Shown: positions 1 through 8,072 of the stretch, one piece after another
Layout: each line of letters starts with the position of its first letter
How positions within the stretch are numbered: the stretch's first letter is position 1
Assembly: GCA_003162495.1 (NCBI GenBank)
Contig: PMOF01000220.1
Span: 1 to 20,769 of the forward strand
Length of the DNA stretch: 20,769 bases
Origin: Acidobacteriaceae bacterium
GTDB lineage: Bacteria; Acidobacteriota; Terriglobia; Terriglobales; Acidobacteriaceae
Direction of reading: 5' to 3'
Notes under the pieces: model-generated
Databases searched by the model: none
The model's input: the letters and a program-made list of their open reading frames with translations, nothing else
Told to the model about the DNA's origin: nothing
Position numbers and translations under genes: made by a program

Positions 1-1
1 C

Positions 2-355
2 ATGGAAGAGATTCCCATCGACGCCCGTTCCGTCGACCTGGTCTTCTTCTCGCAATCGCTGCACCACGCCCTGCATCCCGACCGCGCCGTCGAGGAGGCT
101 GCCAGAATCCTGGTCCCCGGCGGCCGCATCGTCATCCTCGACCTGGTCAAACATCGGTTTGAGGAAGCAAGAGAGCTCTACGCCGACGAGTGGCTGGGCT
201 TCACCGAAACGGAGTTGGAGACCATGCTGGAAAAAGCCGGACTGACCGAAATTCAAACTTCGATCGTCCACAAAGAACCCGAGACCCCGCAGTTTCAAAC
301 CCTTCTGGCCGTCGCCAGCAAGCCTGCACAAATCCTCCCGACAGTCGCCCATTGA
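2..355 (+). CDS. SAM-dependent methyltransferase, C-terminal part (5' end outside window)
   Basis: This is the C-terminal portion of a class I SAM-dependent methyltransferase; the reading frame is open to the left edge, so the ATG at position 2 is probably internal. Visible are the post-motif stretch DLVFFSQSLHHALHPDRA, the LVPGGRIVILDL motif near residues 37-48 and a C-terminal WLGFTETELETMLEKAGL segment. Family knowledge: this combination is typical of proteins that fuse an N-terminal ArsR-type helix-turn-helix to a methyltransferase domain, but the N-terminal half is not in the window, so the fusion is inference. It ends convergently to the response regulator at 574-1458, with a hairpin-repeat element between them. 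The substrate cannot be told from this fragment. Confidence 0.8.
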   Translation: MEEIPIDARSVDLVFFSQSLHHALHPDRAVEEAARILVPGGRIVILDLVKHRFEEARELYADEWLGFTETELETMLEKAGLTEIQTSIVHKEPETPQFQTLLAVASKPAQILPTVAH

Positions 356-394
356 GCACCACCGCAAGTCTTCTCCATCCAGAGGGTGCATCAG

Positions 395-510
395 CCTTCA
401 GGCATTGGTTACGAAGGGCGGCGGAGGGAGAAGGGCCTTCAGGCATTGGCTCGAAAGGGCGGCGGAGTCAGCGAAAGGGCGGCGGAGGGAGCAGGGGCCT
501 TCAGGCCCCT
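395..510 (+). repeat. Degenerate direct repeats, 41-62 bp period, running into a hairpin
   Basis: CCTTCAGG occurs at 395-402, 436-443 and 498-505. The first two copies are followed by CATTGG, and G-rich GGGCGGCGGAG tracts lie between copies. A 20-bp inner duplication of CGAAAGGGCGGCGGAG is at about 452-487. Each CCTTCAGG is a miniature stem around a TTCA loop, so the array looks like partial, expanded copies of the first hairpin of the 493-545 element. Noncoding; it fills most of the 218-base gap between the methyltransferase fragment and the response regulator. Confidence 0.7.
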
Positions 511-545
511 GAAAAGCATCCACATCTTAAAACCGGCTTTAGCCG
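493..545 (+). repeat. Paired-hairpin dispersed element, copy A
   Basis: Hairpin 1 is AGGGGCC-TTCA-GGCCCCT (493-510, perfect 7-bp stem). Hairpin 2 is CGGC-TTTA-GCCG (534-545). The two tetraloops start 38 bases apart. It lies between the convergent methyltransferase fragment and response-regulator gene and shares loops, spacing and orientation with the copies at 2994, 6450 and 15365. Confidence 0.75.
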
Positions 546-573
546 CGGACTGTTCTCCACGCGCGGCTCAAAT

Positions 574-1458
574 CTATGCCGCAAGGCTGGCCGCGGCGCC
601 CGTGAAGCTTACGATCGTCTGTTTCAGTTGCAAGTCCACTTCATCCGCGATGGTCATTACATCCGTCAGCAGCAGGCTGAAATCCACCCTGTTCAGATTT
701 ATCTGCAGAGTGTGGAACAAACTCACCTGCAGCATGCGCGATTCCTCGATAATCATCGGAATGGAATAGCCCTGCGCGCGGCGAACCAGGCCGTGCTTCA
801 CGGCTGCCTCAGACGCCTGGTTTGTCCCCAGGCCACGCGGCACGCGCAATCGCTCAACAAGCTCCCGAATCAGCTGCGGCAGGTGTCCCGTGCGTTGCTC
901 ATCGCTGAGAGCGATGCGCGTCAGCTCCTTGTCGCGTTCAACGCGGTAGAGCCAATTGGCGATGGTGGCCTCAGCGTCACGCTCCAGGATTGAAGCCACG
1001 CGCTCTTTGTTTGTTTCGCGCCGCGACCCGCGCTTGGCCAGCCTCTCGCGTACCACCGCAACCAAATCTCCGGGGGGCATCGGCTTCACCAGGACTTCGT
1101 CCGCCTGCAGCAGGATCGCGTCCATGGCCTCTTTTAAAGCGGGATACCCGGTAAACAGCAAAGTAACAGCGTTGGGGTGCTTATGACGCATGGTGCTGAT
1201 GACCGTGAACCCATCGCCCGCTCCGGGCATGTGCAAATCGGAGATCAGCGCATCGAACAGCTGCGTGTCGATGAGGTGAATAGCCTCTGAAACACTTGCC
1301 GCTGTTGTCACGTGAAACTGGCTGGCCTCCAGCACTTGGGTCAGCAAGACTCGCATCATCTCGTCATCGTCCACCAACAGAATCCTTGCTCGCGCAGCCG
1401 TTTCCGTCTCTGCCTGGGCTTCAGGCGCGGCTCCGGCGGACACGAAATCCATACTCAT
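574..1458 (-). CDS. Response regulator: receiver domain plus RsbRD_N-like C-terminal domain
   Basis: A 294-residue two-domain signalling protein. Residues about 25-135 form a CheY-like receiver: acidic triad D30-D31-D32, phosphoacceptor D74 in LISDLHMPG, conserved T103 and K125 in VLVKP. Residues about 145-285 are helical (ERDAEATIANWLYRVERDKELTRIALSDEQR onward, cut here in words) and resemble the RsbRD N-terminal domain family (PF14361) found in stressosome-type co-antagonists. There is no HTH or enzymatic output domain, so it probably signals by protein-protein contact; this is inference. No histidine kinase is nearby, making it an orphan regulator here. An alternative start two codons downstream exists (MSM). 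It is divergent from the ArsR gene across a 281-base gap. Confidence 0.85.
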   Translation of the reverse strand: MSMDFVSAGAAPEAQAETETAARARILLVDDDEMMRVLLTQVLEASQFHVTTAASVSEAIHLIDTQLFDALISDLHMPGAGDGFTVISTMRHKHPNAVTLLFTGYPALKEAMDAILLQADEVLVKPMPPGDLVAVVRERLAKRGSRRETNKERVASILERDAEATIANWLYRVERDKELTRIALSDEQRTGHLPQLIRELVERLRVPRGLGTNQASEAAVKHGLVRRAQGYSIPMIIEESRMLQVSLFHTLQINLNRVDFSLLLTDVMTIADEVDLQLKQTIVSFTGAAASLAA

Positions 1459-1739
1459 TGCTCGAACCTACGATAAGCGCTCCGGGAAAAACTGTTCACT
1501 TTGATGCAGTCCGGCGGACGACGGACCCTCTTTAGTTACTATTGCATCAAAATTTTCCGTCTTGACAGACAGTGGCTCGGCCCCAAACCGCTCTCAAGCC
1601 TTCGGCTGCCCTAACCGAATCAAATCCTTGAGCAACTGACCCTGGGTACTTTTCGGTTAACAGCAACCCCGAATTTACCCCCGCTTTTGCTCGAAAAGTG
1701 TCGATTACGCTGCGATAACATCCAATAACCGGAGTCAAA

Positions 1740-2075
1740 ATGCAGGAAACCCTCTTGGAGCCCGTCGCCAAACCCCTCCGCCTCTCCGGCGCCCGCCGCA
1801 CCGCCATCCTCAAGGCGCTGGCCGATCCGCGCCGCTTCGAACTGCTCCAGCGCATCGCCAGGGCCGGCTGTCCGCTGGGCTGCGCTGAAGCCCGCGCCGC
1901 CCTGCCCATCTCCGCCGCCACGCTCTCCCACCACGTCAAGGAACTCGAAACCGCCGGCCTCATCCAGGTTCGCCGCGAGGGCAAATTCCACTTCCTCACC
2001 CTGCGCTCGGGAGTCATGCAGGGCCTCATCGCCATTCTCTCCGCCCTCGACACCGACCACTGCCCCCAGCGCTGA
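1740..2075 (+). CDS. ArsR/SmtB-type winged-helix transcriptional repressor
   Basis: A 111-residue single-domain winged helix. ALADPRRFELLQRIA (about residues 26-40) matches the first helices of ArsR proteins, SAATLSHHVKELETAGLI (about 58-75) is the recognition helix, and VRREGKFHFLTL is the wing. The start is supported by GGAG about nine bases upstream. Two cysteines in GCPLGC lie before the recognition helix, but the classic metal-site ELCVCDL motif is absent, so metal sensing is not supported. It precedes a short-chain dehydrogenase gene by 113 bases on the same strand, and an operator-like inverted repeat lies between them. Local control of the dehydrogenase is the simplest reading. GC is high and codon use resembles the flanks. 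Confidence 0.88.
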   Translation: MQETLLEPVAKPLRLSGARRTAILKALADPRRFELLQRIARAGCPLGCAEARAALPISAATLSHHVKELETAGLIQVRREGKFHFLTLRSGVMQGLIAILSALDTDHCPQR

Positions 2076-2124
2076 ATCCGACCCAAAAAAGATTTTCACA
2101 GACCTCTTGAATCCATTTCCCGTT

Positions 2125-2158
2125 TCGATAATCAATTCGATAGTTGTCGAAATGTCGA
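2125..2158. promoter_or_regulatory. Probable ArsR-family operator cluster upstream of the SDR gene
   Basis: Four TCGA tetramers occur at 2125, 2137, 2147 and 2155. The central pair forms an imperfect inverted repeat TTCGATAGTTGTCGAA (2136-2151), the size and style of an ArsR-family dimer site. It lies 31-64 bases before the dehydrogenase start, where a bound repressor could block its promoter. Binding by the adjacent regulator is inference. Confidence 0.45.
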
Positions 2159-2188
2159 AGTGATGACAGATTGACCGGAGAGCGGAAA

Positions 2189-2953
2189 ATGAGCAACATT
2201 CAGGGAAAGAATCTTCACGGAAAAGTGGCGCTGGTCACCGGCGCATCCAAGGGCATCGGCGCGGCCATCGCGCTTGAGTTGGCGGCGCGCGGCGCGGCCG
2301 TGGCCGTCAATTACTCCGGCAGCAAGGCCGGCGCAGACAAGGTCGTGGCCGAGATCAAGGCCGCTGGCGGCAAGGCCATCGCCGTACAAGCCAACCTCGC
2401 CGATACGGAGTCCATCGGGCCTTTGGTTCAGAAGGTCGCTTGCGAACTGGGCCCGATCACCACGCTGGTCAACAACGCCGGCGTCTACGATTTCAGCCCC
2501 ATCGAAGGCGTCACTGCGGAGCACTTCCACAAGCAGTTCAACGTGAACGTGCTGGGACTGCTCCTGACCACGCAGGCCGCGCTGGCCAACTTCAGTCCTG
2601 ACGGCGGCAGCATCATCAACATTGGCTCCGTCGCTGCCGGCGGCCTGCCCACAGCTTCGGTATACAGCGCAACCAAGGGTGCGGTCGATTCCATTACCGG
2701 AGCGCTCTCTCAGGAGCTCGGCCCGCGCAGGATTCGCGTCAACTCCCTGAACCCCGGCATGGTTGAGACGGAAGGCGTGCATGCGGCCGGCTTCATCGGC
2801 AGCGACTTCCAGAAGAAGACTGAAGCGGACACTCCGCTCGGTCGCATCGGCCAGCCCGGCGACATCGCCAGCATCGCCGCTTTCCTGGCCTCCGACGATT
2901 CCGTCTGGGTGAATGGACAAACCATCCAGGCCGCCGGCGGAGCCCGCCTCTAA
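2189..2953 (+). CDS. Short-chain dehydrogenase/reductase (3-oxoacyl-ACP reductase/glucose dehydrogenase-like)
   Basis: A 254-residue classical SDR oxidoreductase. Visible are the cofactor motif TGASKGIG (17-24), NNAG (95-98), N120, catalytic S147 and the YSATK active site (Y159, K163), plus the C-terminal GQTIQAAGG signature. N41 and Y42 after the second strand suggest NADP(H) preference, which is inferential. An upstream in-frame TTG at 2144 would add 15 residues, but the ATG at 2189 has GGAG eight bases before it and begins the usual family N-terminus, so it is preferred. The substrate is unknown; many relatives are annotated as FabG-like or glucose 1-dehydrogenase-like. Placed behind the ArsR-type repressor and its putative operator, it is probably inducible. 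It converges on the DUF429 gene. Confidence 0.92.
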   Translation: MSNIQGKNLHGKVALVTGASKGIGAAIALELAARGAAVAVNYSGSKAGADKVVAEIKAAGGKAIAVQANLADTESIGPLVQKVACELGPITTLVNNAGVYDFSPIEGVTAEHFHKQFNVNVLGLLLTTQAALANFSPDGGSIINIGSVAAGGLPTASVYSATKGAVDSITGALSQELGPRRIRVNSLNPGMVETEGVHAAGFIGSDFQKKTEADTPLGRIGQPGDIASIAAFLASDDSVWVNGQTIQAAGGARL

Positions 2954-2993
2954 GCACTGGCTGGTGCATCGCGTATGCACGCATCTGGGTAGG

Positions 2994-3045
2994 TCAGGGC
3001 TTCAGCCCTGACGCTGGAGAGCGCTAAAAATGGGGCTTTAGCCCC
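2994..3045 (+). repeat. Paired-hairpin dispersed element, copy B
   Basis: Hairpin 1 is TCAGGGC-TTCA-GCCCTGA (2994-3011, perfect 7-bp stem). Hairpin 2 is GGGGC-TTTA-GCCCC (3032-3045, perfect). The loops start 36 bases apart. It occupies the convergent gap between the SDR gene and the DUF429 gene. No long T tract follows, so it is not a canonical intrinsic terminator. Confidence 0.8.
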
Positions 3046-3147
3046 TGGGGCATGTTCTTACGGGGCGACTTTTCCTCCCCGGCTTGATTCACCAGTCACC
3101 GCATCTAATTCCCGCCGCGCCATTGGCTGTCGCGGCGCGACCGCCAT

Positions 3148-4011
3148 TCACTCCAGCCAGCGCATACCATTGAGCCAGGCCATGTTGACCGGGCGCCGCG
3201 GCGGCAAAGGCAGAACAATGAACCCCTCGCGCCAGTGGCCGTCCTCGCGTCGCGGCGGGTTGCCCACGATGTGTGTGCAGGCGCTGTTGCGCTCCTCCAG
3301 AGCCAGCCCCGGCAGTCCGCCCACAATGGCCTGAAGCTGATCGTGGTTGGGCGGCCGGTTGGTGGTGATGGGGATGATCGAGCGCAGAGCGCCATAAGCC
3401 CGCGCCAGGTCGCTGATTTTGCTCCGCCGTTTCGCGGGCAGCGGCTTTAATCCCAGCGACTTCCAGGCGGCGTGCGGATAACTCTCCACCAGCACGCGAT
3501 CCTGCCCTGTGCCGGGCTGGGAAACGGTGTCCAGCCGCCGCCAGCCGCGCCGGCACAGCGCGTCGTACACATCCAGACAGAACTCCGCGAAGGCCCGGTA
3601 AGTGACCGGCTTGACCATGCCCGGCAGGCCGGTTTTGGCTGCAGTATTCAATTGCCGCTCGCTCACCCGGGAGTGTTCCAGTCCGTTCGAGCCAGACTTC
3701 CAGGCCTGCGGGCCGTCCAGCATGATCACGCGGATGTTGCGCATGTTGCATAGGTGGTTAATCCGGCCGGCGAGAATATTCGCGTCCACGGGACCGGGCT
3801 CGCCGCCGGGAGACGAAAAGGGAATGATCTCGCAGGCGATGGGGCCGTCGGACGGTTGATTCCGATCGGCGCCGGTTAGTTCGAGTGGTTGCGGAAAACC
3901 TGCGTCCGGGTCGGCAAGGCCAGAGGAATGCGAGACTTGCGCGCGATCCAGGATCACGATTCCCAAATCGGACCAGCTGCGGTAAGCGAGATCGACAGAT
4001 AAGACGGCCAT
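3148..4011 (-). CDS. DUF429 family protein (predicted RNase H-like fold)
   Basis: A 287-residue protein whose pattern fits the DUF429 family, predicted by fold to be RNase H-like nucleases without an established substrate. Visible are the opening strand VLSVDLAY with D7, an IMLDGP strand with D99 and the family-like ESYPHAAWKSLG segment with E176, Y178 and P179. Further on are an HDQLQAIVGG helix with another acidic residue and a C-terminal EGFIVLP strand. These acidic positions would form the metal site if the fold prediction is right. No clear Shine-Dalgarno precedes the start, so the exact start is uncertain. The gap of 192 bases to the transporter pair upstream on the same strand shows no gene. 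The cellular role is unknown. Confidence 0.75.
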   Translation of the reverse strand: MAVLSVDLAYRSWSDLGIVILDRAQVSHSSGLADPDAGFPQPLELTGADRNQPSDGPIACEIIPFSSPGGEPGPVDANILAGRINHLCNMRNIRVIMLDGPQAWKSGSNGLEHSRVSERQLNTAAKTGLPGMVKPVTYRAFAEFCLDVYDALCRRGWRRLDTVSQPGTGQDRVLVESYPHAAWKSLGLKPLPAKRRSKISDLARAYGALRSIIPITTNRPPNHDQLQAIVGGLPGLALEERNSACTHIVGNPPRREDGHWREGFIVLPLPPRRPVNMAWLNGMRWLE

Positions 4012-4203
4012 ACTTTGAAACTACGGCTGAGTTCGCCCCGGGACGAGGCCGGCTGTCAAAAAAACGCGGCCGATTTTGACCCAATTGGAACCGTAAGCCG
4101 AAACGGCACGATTCCAGCACTTCCACGAACATCTCGACTGGAAATTCTTCACTGAAACATGAACGTGGGTACCACTTTTTTCCCATCGGCCGCAGGATGG
4201 GAT

Positions 4204-4578
4204 TCAGCTCTTGCCAAACAAGACAAGCGTCACACCGATTGCCACCAGCAGAACGCCAATCCATCGCCGGGAACTGACTCGTTCATGCAGAAAGACCACC
4301 CCTCCCAGTGCCCCGGCAACGTAGCTCAGCGCCGTCACCGGAACGACAAAGCTGACGTTGTACAACGAAAGCGCGCCGAGAAGTGCGAAGAACGCCAGCG
4401 CCATCATGCTTATCCCTGCCCACATCCAGGGCTGGCGAAGCGCCCGCAAGACCACCTTGACAATCTCAGCTGGATGGAAGCTGGTTGGCTCACCAACGCT
4501 CTTCATCGCTCGCGACACGCAGAGCTCCCCTCCGGTTCCTGCCACCACGATCATCGTAAAGAGAATGAGGTCCCGCAA
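4204..4578 (-). CDS. Half-size EamA/DMT family membrane transporter (EmrE-like), second of a pair
   Basis: A 124-residue, four-helix membrane protein of the drug/metabolite transporter superfamily. Hydrophobic spans are near residues 3-15, 50-72, 75-97 and 105-121. The PVTALSYVAGALGGVVFLHERVSSRRWIGVLLVAIGV stretch (about 80-116, abbreviated by words: proline-loop, HER turn, final helix) is the EamA signature. It begins with TTG one base after the stop of the preceding gene, with GGAG about ten bases upstream, so translational coupling is likely. A tandem pair of different four-helix DMT proteins recalls ArnE/ArnF lipid-linked-sugar flippases and heterodimeric SMR exporters. The substrate is unknown; the glycolipid neighbourhood favours lipid-sugar movement, which is inference. 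Confidence 0.8.
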   Translation of the reverse strand: MRDLILFTMIVVAGTGGELCVSRAMKSVGEPTSFHPAEIVKVVLRALRQPWMWAGISMMALAFFALLGALSLYNVSFVVPVTALSYVAGALGGVVFLHERVSSRRWIGVLLVAIGVTLVLFGKS

Positions 4579-4579
4579 C

Positions 4580-5047
4580 TTAATCTCGCTCCGCAGTTTC
4601 AGAATTGGTGGTCCGGGGTGCGGTATGGCTTACCACGAACACGCCCAGACAGATAATCGCGATGCCCGCCCATCGCAAGGGGGAAACTCTCTCACCCAGG
4701 ATCAAATAACCAAGCAACGCCACCACGCCATACGCAAGCGACGACGCAGGCTGTACGAAACTATAGTCCGCCCAGGAAAGCACCAGCATGTACGAAATAA
4801 AAAACGCCAGCAGAGACGAAATCCCCAACCAAATGGATATGGACGTGAAAATCATCATCCCGGCGTGAAGCCCCTGCGCGATTGGCCACACTGCCTGCGT
4901 GCCGATATGCTTCATTCCCTTGCCGAGAAAGACGTTGCCCAGCGGGCCGGTGATCACCATGACCAGGATCATCAGAAAGGTTTTCAGTCGCAGCGGCTTG
5001 TGCGCCGCTCCCCATCGAGATCCCTTGCCAATGAGTTCTGTAGGCAC
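4580..5047 (-). CDS. Half-size EamA/DMT family membrane transporter (EmrE-like), first of a pair
   Basis: A 155-residue protein with four predicted membrane spans (about residues 22-42, 60-85, 95-117 and 122-142) and the EamA-type ending SLAYGVVALLGYLILGERVSPLRWAG (about 103-128, given here only as a landmark). The N-terminal GPLGNVFLGKGMKHIG resembles the opening helix of half-size DMT proteins. The first available start is GTG at 5047. Its Shine-Dalgarno spacing is poor, so the true start may lie a few codons inside. Its stop is one base from the start of the second half-size transporter, so the two are surely co-expressed and may heterodimerise. It is divergent from the HpnI-like glycosyltransferase, with a 176-base shared upstream region. 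Confidence 0.8.
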   Translation of the reverse strand: MPTELIGKGSRWGAAHKPLRLKTFLMILVMVITGPLGNVFLGKGMKHIGTQAVWPIAQGLHAGMMIFTSISIWLGISSLLAFFISYMLVLSWADYSFVQPASSLAYGVVALLGYLILGERVSPLRWAGIAIICLGVFVVSHTAPRTTNSETAERD

Positions 5048-5223
5048 GCCTTCATTGTATAGAATTGCTGTCGTCCGGACTGGTCTTCAAGCAGGATTCC
5101 TGGCCGGGGCCTTGCAACAGATGACGAAGAATTCATTTCCCGTCCATAGCTCCCGAAAATCGCGCACCGTTGAGATCGCCATGTGATAGAGTTTCTTCTC
5201 GGCGTTGTTCATTGTGTGTTCCC

Positions 5224-6393
5224 ATGGCGATAATTTCCACAATGCGAATGGCTCTCCTCGGCATAGCGGCAATACCGTTCATCTACTACGGTATTGCGAT
5301 TTTCAGCTGCCTGCGGTTCTTTCTTGCCAGGAGGCCGCAAGCCAAGGAATTTCTGCCCCCCATCAGCAATCTCAAGCCGGTACGAGGACTGGATCCGGAA
5401 GCCTACGAGAACTTTGCCAGCTTTTGCCGGCAGGATTATCCAAACTACGAGATCCTGTTCTGCGTCGGGGACTCGAGCGATCCCGCACTGCCGGTGCTGC
5501 GGCAGTTGAAGGCCGACTTTCCCGAAACGCAAATTCGCATTGTGATCGGCTCTGGACGTCAAGCTACCAACGATAAAGTCGCCAAGCTGGCCAGGCTCGT
5601 CGAAGAAGCATCCTACGAGCATTTGGTGATCAGTGACAGCGATGTGCGTGTTGAACCGACATACCTGCGGCGGCTGGTTGCCCCGCTGGCAGATGCCGGA
5701 ACAGGCGCGGTGACTTGCTTTTATGTTCCCACCAGAGAAACGACCCTGGTGCAACGATTGCAGGACGTGGGGATGCTGTCCGATTTCTACCCCGGTATTC
5801 TGGTCGCCAAGCAGTTGGATGGAATGAAGTTCGCTCTCGGTCCGACCATTTGTACAACGCGCAGGAATCTGCAGGAGTTCGGCGGCTATGCCTCCATCGA
5901 GAACCAGCCGGCGGACGATTTAATGGTCGGGCGCCTGATCGAAGAACGAGGACATGAAGTTGTACTTCTGCCCTACGCTATCGCAACGGTCCCGGATTAC
6001 GAATCCTTGCGCGAGCTCTTCTTCAAGCGTCTGCGCTGGATCACCGTGATGCGTCACTTGCGCCCCTGGGGACATGTAGGCCTGATTTTTACGCTGGGGC
6101 TGCCGTGGTCTCTGCTGGCAGTCGCAATCGACCCCAAGGCTGCTGTCATTGCTGTGTATCTTGGGGGGTATTTCCTGGTTCGATCTGTCTTGACATTGCT
6201 GGTAGGCTCGCTGGGGCTCAAACAGCCAGGGGTGTGGCCCAAGCTTGTACTCATCCCCGTATGGGACGCGATGGCCAGCCTCATCTGGCTGGTGAGCTTC
6301 GCGCGGAGATCGATACGTTGGCGCGGACAGGATTATTTGATCGTGAATGGAGAGCTGGTTCCTGCCGGGGCGGCTCCCGCTGTTCCGATATAG
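5224..6393 (+). CDS. HpnI/ceramide glucosyltransferase-like family 2/21 glycosyltransferase
   Basis: A 389-residue membrane glycosyltransferase. It has an N-terminal hydrophobic helix (about residues 10-33), a GT-A catalytic domain, and C-terminal membrane helices (about 283-350). The aspartate motifs of the GT21 and HpnI families are present: GDSSD near 82-86, ISDSD with D138 and D140, and D231-D232. The usual (Q/R)xxRW motif appears as KRLRW (268-272), a conservative change. Relatives transfer glucose or N-acetylglucosamine from UDP-sugar to ceramide or bacteriohopanetetrol, so the acceptor is probably a polar lipid at the inner membrane; which one is not resolvable. The ATG at 5224 gives the family N-terminus but has a weak Shine-Dalgarno. 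It converges on the UDP-sulfoquinovose synthase gene across hairpin element copy C. Confidence 0.8.
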   Translation: MAIISTMRMALLGIAAIPFIYYGIAIFSCLRFFLARRPQAKEFLPPISNLKPVRGLDPEAYENFASFCRQDYPNYEILFCVGDSSDPALPVLRQLKADFPETQIRIVIGSGRQATNDKVAKLARLVEEASYEHLVISDSDVRVEPTYLRRLVAPLADAGTGAVTCFYVPTRETTLVQRLQDVGMLSDFYPGILVAKQLDGMKFALGPTICTTRRNLQEFGGYASIENQPADDLMVGRLIEERGHEVVLLPYAIATVPDYESLRELFFKRLRWITVMRHLRPWGHVGLIFTLGLPWSLLAVAIDPKAAVIAVYLGGYFLVRSVLTLLVGSLGLKQPGVWPKLVLIPVWDAMASLIWLVSFARRSIRWRGQDYLIVNGELVPAGAAPAVPI

Positions 6394-6449
6394 ACAAAGA
6401 CCGCGTAAATCGCCCTCGGGAACCTCTGAATAAGTTGATGTTTTGAAAG

Positions 6450-6503
6450 GGCACGGCTTCAGCCGTGCCGCGAATGCAGCAAAATGAATCCGGGCTTTAG
6501 CCC
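6450..6503 (+). repeat. Paired-hairpin dispersed element, copy C
   Basis: Hairpin 1 is GGCACGGC-TTCA-GCCGTGCC (6450-6469, perfect 8-bp stem). Hairpin 2 is GGGC-TTTA-GCCC (6492-6503). The loops start 38 bases apart. It lies in the 154-base convergent gap between the glycosyltransferase and the sulfoquinovose synthase genes. Confidence 0.8.
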
Positions 6504-6547
6504 CCGAGGGAAGGTTGGCGAGGACCTTGAACTTAAGCAGAGGTTCC

Positions 6548-8072
<1,525 letters not shown>

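Noticed and set aside
2..4. ATG at position 2 as a true gene start
   Set aside because: The frame is open to the window edge and the protein begins in the middle of a methyltransferase fold, so the 5' end is simply outside the window.
395..510. CRISPR-like direct repeats near 395-510
   Set aside because: Units are degenerate, spacing is irregular (41 and 62), spacers are themselves repeated, and no cas gene is present.
1562..1567. TTGACA as the -35 of an ArsR gene promoter
   Set aside because: No -10-like sequence lies 16-18 bases downstream, and it is 170 bases from the gene.
4174..4202. CCCATC...GATGGG hairpin with a T run near 4174-4202 as a terminator of the EamA genes
   Set aside because: On the strand of those genes the stem is followed by A residues rather than T residues, so it does not fit an intrinsic terminator.
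5087..5212. Small minus-strand ORF (41 residues, MNNAEKKLYHMAISTV start) upstream of the EamA pair
   Set aside because: Weak ribosome-binding site, no recognised family and location inside a divergent promoter gap. It could be a decayed gene end, but the sequence alone does not support it.
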